From Tubiluchus corallicola (Eukaryota; Priapulida; Priapulimorpha; Priapulimorphida; Tubiluchidae), in contig JAQGDQ010000575.1 in assembly GCA_030141605.1 (NCBI GenBank), positions 50,001 through 114,000 on the forward strand: a stretch of 64,000 bases of DNA, read 5' to 3'. This document shows, piece by piece, positions 56,849-64,000 of the stretch; position 1 is the stretch's first letter; each line of letters begins with the position of its first letter. Under the pieces are notes generated by a model, which saw nothing but the letters and a program-made list of their open reading frames with translations, ran no database searches and was not told the origin of the DNA. Both the position numbers and the translations under genes were made by a program.

Positions 56849-59800
56849 TCATGGCAGTTCTGGTAATATAATTAAGCTGTAATTATAATGTAAAAATAAG
56901 TTTTGCAAAAAATAGATAGACTATATTAATAGGCAAATATTAAAGGTAAAAAGCTTCAATCAGAAAGATTTTTGACGCTTTTTGGAACAAATGTTTTATA
57001 AAATTAAGAGGCACTGCGGCTGGTAAGCAAATGGATGAGCGACCACCAAATAGTATTCTTGTGTAGTTTGCTGAGGTCCTTCAGTTATTTTGCTAGGCGG
57101 AGATGTATCCAAATGCAGCAAACACAATTTTGCCGGTTCAGTGTTTTGATTCAGAAGATTTTTCTTACCAAGTAACTGATTATAATAAACGCTTTATTTC
57201 ACAAACATAAATACAAGTACGGTTAACAAATCACACACTTAAATAAACAACGCACAGAGGAACACGTTCCTACAAATACAGGGCTATTTTTAAGCATGTG
57301 TTTAAGCAAGTAATCGGGTTCTAATTCTGTCTACCCACTTAATAGGAAATGGTAACTGGCCTTAGACTACGGCCAAATCACGTTGAAAACACCGGTTCTC
57401 GCCTAATCACCGAAGTTAAGCAACGTAGCGCCTGGTTAGTACTTGGATGGGTGACCACCTAGGAATGTCAGGTGCTGTAGGCTTGCGGGATGCCCACACT
57501 GTATCTCGACACTAGGCGGAGGAGCTGCACAAGCAGCCAATGGCTAGAGGGCGGAGGTGGTCAAGTGACCCAACGGCCATGTGTAGAGGAGTAAACCTTC
57601 CAAATCAGGAGAGGAGCCCCGAAGGCGGACCAGTAGTGCAGCATGCTCACTGACTCCAGCAGCTCCTGTGGCCAACCTGGTTCCAAACGTATCGTTCCGC
57701 TTTCCTTTGAACTACACCAGGGAGGAAGAGAGGGGGTTCCGGTTGTCTGGGCAACTCAGGATCTCCATACACCTTGCCCAGGTATGCGCCCTGGAGGCGT
57801 TCAAGGAACGCACTGCTCAGCCACAGTCGACGCTGCAGCTCCATCAATGTGATCAATAACTGACTCTCTTGGCGCACACTTCCGAGACAGAAGGATGCCA
57901 ACAACAAACAAGCCTTGTTTAGGGCAATTTGTTTCAACAAAACCCTAGGGTCGGATGCAGAGACGAAGGGGAGAGCAGAAAGGAAAGTGAAAGGATTACA
58001 TACCAATCATTGTTTGTATCTCATGTACAATCTTGCTGAGGAAATCACACCTCTTTGTCATAGAGCCACCTTCTTTCACCTCAAATTCATCACCAATGTT
58101 GAGGTACATTCGTTCTTCTGTTGTAAACTCTGGCCACCACGCTGTATCCATAGCGCCACCTTCATTAGGATTTCTGAGACAAAACAACGCTCAATTAGTA
58201 GACACATTTTGACTATACAGTGGGCGTTCATTATTATTATTCAATTGTTGATGCTTTTTGGTATTATTGTTGAAACTATTGTCTTCTGCTGCAGTAACTG
58301 TTGTTGCTGCTACTGTAGCTGTTGATGTTTCTGTTGCTGTCATTCGTGGTTGATGTCTCTGTTGTTGTCATTCGTGGTTGATGTCTATGTTGCTGTCACT
58401 CGTGGTTGATGTCTCTGTTGCTGTCATTCGTGGTTGATGTCTCTGTTGCTGTCACTCGTGGTTGATGTCTATGTTGCTGTCACTCGTGGTTGATGTCTAT
58501 GTTGCTGTCATTCGTGGTTGATGTCTATGTTGCTGTCATTCGTGGTTGATGTCTCTGTTGTTGTCATTCGTGGTTGATGTCTCTATTGTTGTCATTCGTG
58601 GTTGATGTCTCTGTTGTTGTCATTCTTGGTTGATGTCTCTGTTGCTGTCACTCGTGGTTGATGTCTCTGTTGTTGTCGATGTCGTTGTTAGCGACGTTAT
58701 TGTTTTTTCTTACTGTCACTATGCTGTTGCTGCAGTTTCTCTTTTTGTTCTTGTTGCTGTTGCTGCTGCTGCTTTTGCTATCTTTGATTGCATTTTCATC
58801 CTTCAGTTATTTAAAGTTGATTAGAGAATTTTAAACAGATCAACTTGCTAAGTAAAATAGTAACAATGTAATTTCACTACTATTCATGAGTGAAATAGCT
58901 ACAGTGTCATCCCAATGATCACATACATCCATTGAAGGATGGCTTGACTAGTTGACCTTCTTGGTCTTTCGCCATCCTATTTCGATTCTGATAATTAAAT
59001 ACATTTACTTGCCTCAGTTATATCATGAATATGGAAATAAATGCACGTCTTGAATTGAATTGAATTTACTATCCGACGTCCTTTAACTAATGAATACAGA
59101 TTTCCTTTTTAATACACTGATGTATTATGGTACTTTCACACGGTATAGTCTGTACTGTTACTCAAAAAAGTTTTTTGTTCTCCAAACTCACCCATTTTTT
59201 GCAAAATTATGGAAGTACGTCATCAAGGATTTGCTGATAGTTCTTTCATAATCGGTAAAGTTAGCTGTGGTGATAAGAGGCGATCCTAACATAAAGTCCA
59301 AATCGTCTCCATGTGCTACTCCAAACCACTCTGGCCAGTGTGTACCAACTGGCGGATGGTCAAACGTGTACCAGTAAACATGACCACCTCTGTCAGACCA
59401 GCGTTCAGCAAACTCCAAAGAAGGGCAGATAAAGTAATAGTCACTGTAAAAGTTTGAAAGTGCCTTGATACACTGTTCATCGCCATAGGGATATTCGATA
59501 TATGTATGAGCTACAATTTTCTGTACTATTTCATCTTTATAAAACTCACTGATGGCAGTGACGTATTCGGTGTCGCTGCAGTTGGGATCGTGGTTTGTTG
59601 GTAGCAGCTTCAGCCCAGTTGTTAAATGAAACACAGAACCCTCATCTTTTGTTAAGGAAATAATAACAGGAATTTCAACATTTGCTTCGTCAATGGCGCT
59701 CTCTGGTGGCAATATCAGGAACTCACCATCAAGAGTTGGGACCATTCCTCTGCCATGCATGCCACCAGGCTTTGGCACTGTGTACTGCAAAATGTTTATT

Positions 59801-60690
59801 GCCGAGGCATTGGCTTCTCTCATACAAGACATGTCAACAATGTGGTCTTCCACACATCCCAGTGAGTCGGCAATGCTTGTAGAAACCGCAAGGGCGTCCT
59901 CGGGTTTTTCATAACACCAGTTGTCCTTCCATTCATTTGGGGCTCCGCTTTGCATGATAGCTGAAGAAAATAACCCTTTACTAAGGGAAGAGATGAGATG
60001 GTAACCCACACTTGCTCCTCCAGCACTGAATCCCTCAATAGCAATCCTGTTTTTATCCCCACCAAAAGCTTCAATATTATCGTGCACCCACTGAAGTGCC
60101 ATAACCTGGTCAAACAAGCCTTGATTTCCTGGTGATTCCGTGTTGTTTAGAAACATGAAACCAAATGGACCAAGTCTATAGTTGATGGTGACTATGATTG
60201 TGTTTGCAAAGGACGGATTAATGGTTCCATCTATCAACTTCATACTCGCTGCTCCAGCCACGAAGCCACCACCATGAATAAGGACAACCGTTGGTAGACC
60301 TTTAGCATCTTGTGGAGCAAACACGTTCAAGTAGAGACAGTCTTCACTTACTTTAGTAGTGAGATCATATTTATCTGTTGTCTTTAGCTCCTCTCCCCAG
60401 TTCTCATACAAATCCTGAAACTGGAAACAAGAATTGTGTGGCGTTGTCGCCTGTTTTCTTCCTTTCCATGGCTTTACAGGCAATGGTCTGGCAAATCTGA
60501 AGTTACCAACTGGAGGCTCTGCAAAAGGAATTCCTAGGAACGTACGAATTCTTTTATCAAGCACTTCTTGCACAAAGCCTTGTACTCGACCTGTGGTTGT
60601 CTTGACAACTGGTCTTTTTTCCAATTCACTTGCTGAGGCTAAGGAAAGAAAGCAGCTGACGAGGCAAACTTGTAGAACGAACCTTTGCAT
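56849..60690 (-). CDS. COE4: secreted cholinesterase/carboxylesterase-like enzyme, paralogue of COE3
   Basis: Coding exons 60690-59192 and 58173-58004 are firm. The 3' end has the same ambiguity as COE3: splice to ATTACCAG|AACTGCC at 56859 adding ELP and TGA at 56849, or read-through ending QTMIGM. About 14 of 500 residues differ from COE3, including the signal peptide (FVLQVCLVSC), SPLS to SSLS, HRPV to HPPV and WPEWL to WPEWF. Ser222 (GFSAGGAS), Glu350, His460, the oxyanion GGG and the disulfide cysteines are intact. A 5' UTR exon is predicted at about 62250-62148 with a TATA box upstream. Expected product: a soluble secreted esterase. The substrate is unknown. Confidence 0.88.
57365..57911 (+). 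mobile_element. 5S rRNA-headed SINE, copy B
   Basis: Orthologous within the duplication to copy A: a 120-bp 5S-like head at 57365-57484, then the same body and CAA tail. It differs from copy A at few positions (for example TTAAGC against TTAAAC in the 5S A-box region), so it was duplicated with the unit and not inserted separately. Confidence 0.85.
58319..58690. repeat. 30-bp tandem repeat in COE4 intron 2, about 12 copies
   Basis: The unit GTTGATGTCTCTGTTGCTGT plus CATTCGTGGT varies at CTC/CTA, GCT/GTT and ATT/ACT. It expanded after the unit 3/unit 4 split. Confidence 0.93.
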
Positions 60691-60744
60691 GGTGGAGATT
60701 CTGCTAAAGCAAAGAAAAACACGTTATTTTTTTATACATTACAT

Positions 60745-61267
60745 ATCTACGGCCATATCACGTTGAAAACACCGGTTCTCTTCTGATCACCGAAGTTAAG
60801 CAACGTAGCGGCAGGTTAGTACTTGGATGGGTGACCGCCTAGGAATACCAGGTGCTGTAGACTTGCGGGATACCCACACTGTATCTCGACACTAGGTGGA
60901 GGAGCTGCACAAGCAGCCAACGGCTAGAGGGTGGAGGAGATCAAGTGACCCAACGGCCATGTGTAGAGGAGTAAACCTTCCAAATTAGGAGTGGAGCCCC
61001 GAAGGCAGACAAGTGCAGCATGCTCACTGACTCCGGCAGCTCCTGCAGCCGATCTGGTGCCAAACATATCGCTCCGCTTTCCTTTGGACTACACCAGGGA
61101 GGAAGAGAGGAGGTTCCTGTTGTCTGGGCAACTCAGGATACACCTTGCCCAGGCAGTGCGCCCTGGAGAGGCCACTCCAGTGGTTCAAGGAGCTCCATCA
61201 ATGTGATCAATAACTAACTCTCTTGGCGCACACTCCATTGACTTCCGAGACAGAAGGATGACAACAA
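60745..61267 (+). mobile_element. 5S rRNA-headed SINE, copy C, with target-site duplication
   Basis: 5S-like head 60745-60864 (CACCGAAGTTAAGCAACGT, GATGGGTGACCGCCTAGGAA), then the SINE body with a shortened 3' part and a CAACAA tail. It is flanked by TATACATTACA (60732-60742 and 61269-61279), the signature of retrotransposition. It retains more canonical 5S bases than copies A and B. Confidence 0.85.
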
Positions 61268-61429
61268 GTATACATTACACGTTCAGTCCTCATAAATGAG
61301 GTTTTCAGTACGAAGAATTAAAAAATTAAAAATATTCAATATAAAAAATAAAGTATCCTAATTAATATTACATAAAAGAACGGTTGTAAAGCTTGATTAG
61401 AGTTGAAAACAAAATTAGATACATTGTAA

Positions 61430-61640
61430 CTAACCACTATTTATAAGTAATTCAATGAGTTTCTTTTTAAATATTTCAAATTTTATAATTTTACTTAATT
61501 CAATTTTGATTGCATGTTGATAGTAATGCTGGCTTGTACTAACTATAAACCGTCTTGTACCAGTATTAGATTTTACAGTTGGAATAAAAAGCAAATTTGA
61601 CTGTTTAGTGGTACGACAGATCATATTACAGTTGAAATTT
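61430..61640 (-). mobile_element. LINE 3'-end fragment in COE4 intron 1
   Basis: Copy of the fragment at 53219-53440 (TTKQSNLLFIPTVKSNTGTR). The surrounding 130-codon frame continues into the GATATA patch and the satellite, and is fortuitous. Confidence 0.6.
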
Positions 61641-61768
61641 AGCTGATTATAGATGTACGATATACTTGATAGATTATATCCTCGATATACGATATAGATT
61701 ATAGATATACTTGATAGATTGTCTGATTTACGTATTTGTTTCATGATCTTCCCTTTTTTACTATTCAT

Positions 61769-61988
61769 AGTGCAACTAGACATTGTTGCAACTAGAGATA
61801 GTGCAACTAGATATTGTTGCAACTAGAGATAATGCAACTAGATATTGTTGCAACTAGAGATAGTGTAACTAGATATTGTTGCAACTAGAGATAATGCAAC
61901 TAGATATTGTTGCAACTAGAGATAGTGCAACTAGATATCGTTGCAACTGGAGATAGTGCAACTAGATATTGCTGCAACTAGAGATAGT
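61769..61988. repeat. 31-bp satellite, about 7 copies
   Basis: Same unit as 54402-54931, with GTTGCAAC in each, but fewer copies. Confidence 0.95.
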
Positions 61989-62148
61989 ACGCAAGTGCTA
62001 TATACTGTAACAAATTCAAAACAAAAAGAACCAGAAAAAATGAAGGTGCTGTAAAGATAGCTATCTTAAGCAGCCAATATGAAACTAAACTGTACCATAT
62101 TCCTTAGTTAAGATATCACAGAAAAACGTACTTTGTTTAACACTTACC

Positions 62149-62288
62149 CCGATGGTTCAATTTGTTTCCATCCAATGCACAAGCTTGCCACAGTCTGATG
62201 ATCCTAAACCTAAGTCTGTAAGTGCCTGGCCAGCAGCTGAATACTGGTGGGATCAAGGTTAAAGCGTTTTTAAGTAGGTTTATAAATA
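62149..62288 (-). promoter_or_regulatory. COE4 core promoter and 5' UTR exon
   Basis: Sense-strand TTTATTTATAAACC (TATA box around 62290-62279) lies upstream of CTTGATCCCACCAGTATTCA. The exon ends at the donor after 62148. Conserved with COE3. Confidence 0.6.
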
Positions 62289-62482
62289 AACTGTTGCTTC
62301 TTACCGAGTGGTTTCTGGATTCAGTTGGTTTTACTTGCAAACTCCCCTCATAATGACAGAATGGGGGCATTTGAGCCCACACTGTGAAGCTGCGAATGGC
62401 AAAGAAGTTGTAAGTGTGTGATGACCTAGCAAGTGTTCCATTGTTGCGATGGGACAACATTGTTCTTATTATTGTTGTTGTG

Positions 62483-63124
62483 AATAGGAGACTGTTTGAG
62501 AGAATGCTTGTTTGTGTAATGTGAAGAGATTGGGCGAAATTACAAGAGTAAAAGTTGTCTATTTCGTCATTGGGGGAAAGTCTAAAATTTAGCATATTGA
62601 TAGCATGTCGGGGGGAGAAATTCTAACTGCCATTTTTATTTCTTACACGTCTCTAGATTATGATAGCCCTTGCCACATGGCAGCTTAGTACTGGTATGGG
62701 CCTATTTGGTTGCTTATGTAATGAGCAGATTAAACAATTACTTGTGATGTATTAGAAACACTAAAAAAAACTGGTTTCTACAAAGTCATTATTAATTACA
62801 TATATTTGCATAGCGCTTATATTGAAGCAGGCTGCTTAACTGCTTGTTGTGTAATATCTTGCACATACTTGTTATGTGGCACTTATATAAAAGCTGTGCT
62901 CAGTAACTGCCTGTGGTGTGTTATAAAAAGCGCCCTTTACATGAATATGAAAATATACACATTTTATGAGGAGAATAAGAATTTTTTCTAAAATGTGACT
63001 CCCTGTAACTTTGGTGCCCTAGGCTATAGCCCAGTTAGCCTGTTGGTTAATACGCCCGTGGGTATCAGATAATCAGGACTGAACTGCGTCATGATCTTCA
63101 TCGTCATGCTTATGTGGTTATGCA
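62483..63124. other. intergenic DNA upstream of COE4, no gene recognised
   Basis: AT-rich. A tRNA-A-box-like string TAGCCCAGTTAGCCTGTTGG near 63027 may be a SINE relic. Otherwise nothing supportable. Confidence 0.45.
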
Positions 63125-63449
63125 TTAAAGGAAGACAGGATGATTTTTTATAACCTGTTCTATATTAAAGAAAGGTAAAAAAATATGCTTTCTACCACCA
63201 ATAATAATACAAAATGGTTTCTGATAAGTAATAGCTTAAAAACTTAACTATCGGATAGCAAACGCAGTAAGTGATGACGTAAAAACTGAACGTGGTTTTA
63301 ACAGCCGAAATAGTCCACAAGAGTATTGAGCGAATGTGAAAATTGAAATGCAATGCTACTGCCACAAAAATGACTGTGATATACCCAAAAACTGGGCAAA
63401 TTTATGCTCAAAAATCAAAATTCCAAGTTTACCGTTTACCAGAATTTAC

Positions 63450-63735
63450 GAGCAAGTGGTTTGTTCTAGTGTTAACGAATCCGCCTTCCGTCTGGGAGGT
63501 CGTCAGTTCGATACAGCAGCTGGGTCATACCAAAGACTTTAAAAATGGTACTAGCTGCTGCCCTACCTGGCGCGTGGTATTTAGGGTAAAGTGGGGTAAT
63601 AATAATCTCTGTTATGTAGTTGTAGTTTGCTATTTACAGTCGGCGATAATAGCTCTTTGAGCTAATGTTAATTGTTTATCCAAAATCCGACTTTAAATAA
63701 AGATTATGATTATTATTTGATGATAATAATTATTA
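63450..63735 (+). mobile_element. tRNA-derived SINE
   Basis: The head TAACGAATCCGCCTTCCGTC with B-box-like GTCAGTTCGATAC is followed by GGGTCATACCAAAGACTTTA and GCGTGGTATTTAGGGTAAAG, typical of a SINE family I associate with molluscs. It ends in a TTATTATTTGATGATAATAA tail. Inserted into R2 copy 3. Confidence 0.7.
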
Positions 63736-63789
63736 TTATCACCAGAAACGAACTGAGAGGTACCTGCTTTTTGCGGTAGACATTTCGAA

Positions 63790-63969
63790 AATGCAGGCGC
63801 TGTGTCCATCTAACTAGCGAATGCAGGCGTTGTCTCCATCTAACTAGCGAATGCAGGCGTTGTGTCCACGTAACTAGCGAATGCAGGCGTTGTGTCCATC
63901 TAACTAGCGAATGCAGGCGTTGTGTCCATCTAACTAGCGAATGCAGGCGCAGTGTCCATCGAACTAGCG
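63790..63969 (+). repeat. six-unit 30-bp tandem array inside R2
   Basis: Exactly six units of AATGCAGGCGTTGTGTCCAT plus CTAACTAGCG, with one to three changes per unit. The other R2 copies hold a single version of this segment. Confidence 0.95.
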
Positions 63970-64000
63970 AATGGCAAAATCTAATAATTCTTTAAACATG

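Larger units (their letters stand above)
60700..62148 (-). other. COE4 5' UTR intron
   Basis: Donor CATCGGG|GTAAGTG after 62148, acceptor TTTAGCAG|AATCTCC before 60700. It contains the intact 5S-SINE copy C, the LINE 3' end (61430-61640), a short GATATA-rich patch (61660-61720) and the 31-bp satellite (61769-61988). Confidence 0.7.
55427..62482. repeat. tandem duplication unit 4 (contains COE4)
   Basis: Head-to-tail copy of unit 3, highly similar through exons, introns and flanks, including the 5S-SINE, LINE end and 31-bp satellite. Confidence 0.9.
63125..64000 (+). repeat. repeat family R2, copy 3, interrupted and running off the window
   Basis: Begins TTAAAGGAAGACAGGATGAT like copy 1 and keeps AAAATTGAAATGCAATGCTA. 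It is interrupted at about 63436-63744 by a SINE and resumes at GAACTGAGAGGTACCTGC. A 30-bp array has developed within it (63790-63969). Confidence 0.7.

Noticed and set aside
61430-61822. 130-codon frame as a gene
   Set aside because: It runs from satellite through a GATATA patch into a LINE end. The unit 3 counterpart is open for only 64 codons.
62137-62595. 152-codon minus-strand frame over the COE4 promoter
   Set aside because: It spans the TATA box and 5' UTR exon and is not maintained as one frame in unit 3.

Overview
The window is animal nuclear DNA: AT-rich, intron-bearing genes with GT-AG junctions, long microsatellites, many decayed retroelements and no bacterial features. The tRNA-headed SINE near 63.45 kb resembles families I know from molluscs, and the Kruppel-like factor is clearly bilaterian, so the best guess is a lophotrochozoan, probably a mollusc. 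That is inference, not proof. All recognisable host genes are on the minus strand.

Layout. 1-9.5 kb: intergenic, with a TTAA-bounded inverted-repeat element, a three-copy dispersed repeat (R2), a 215-bp dispersed repeat and small tandem repeats. 10.0-25.7 kb: a complete three-exon KLF5-type transcription factor (450 codons plus stop; phases agree at both junctions) with a 13.6-kb first intron carrying a second TTAA element, a hAT-like MITE, a LINE 3' end and simple repeats. 25.7-30.3 kb: KLF5 5' flank, then a 182-bp unit repeated three times, each copy holding a CTCF-like motif. 30.3-62.5 kb: a four-gene cluster of secreted cholinesterase/carboxylesterase-like enzymes made by at least two tandem duplications. 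COE1 and COE2 (units 30292-34830 and 39491-43094) have a last exon encoding a GPI-signal-like tail. COE3 and COE4 (units about 47133-55426 and 55427-62482) lack a recognisable copy of that exon. Between the pairs and units lie a Penelope-like reverse transcriptase relic, LINE fragments and large GA/CT tracts. Units 3 and 4 carry 5S rRNA-headed SINEs, one with a clear target-site duplication. 62.5-64 kb: a third R2 copy split by a tRNA-derived SINE and ending in a six-unit 30-bp array grown from the R2 sequence itself.

Function. The esterases keep Ser-Glu-His, the GGG oxyanion hole and the three cholinesterase disulfides, but have GVSAG or GFSAG at the nucleophile elbow instead of GESAG, and Tyr where cholinesterases have the choline-binding Trp. 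In COE1 and COE2 the second coding exon either splices to the GPI-like exon or reads into an early stop with AATAAA about 40 nt past the donor. This is the same logic as the AChE read-through and GPI isoforms. This alternative 3' end and the 5S-SINEs are the most notable findings. No wholly new multi-gene system was seen.
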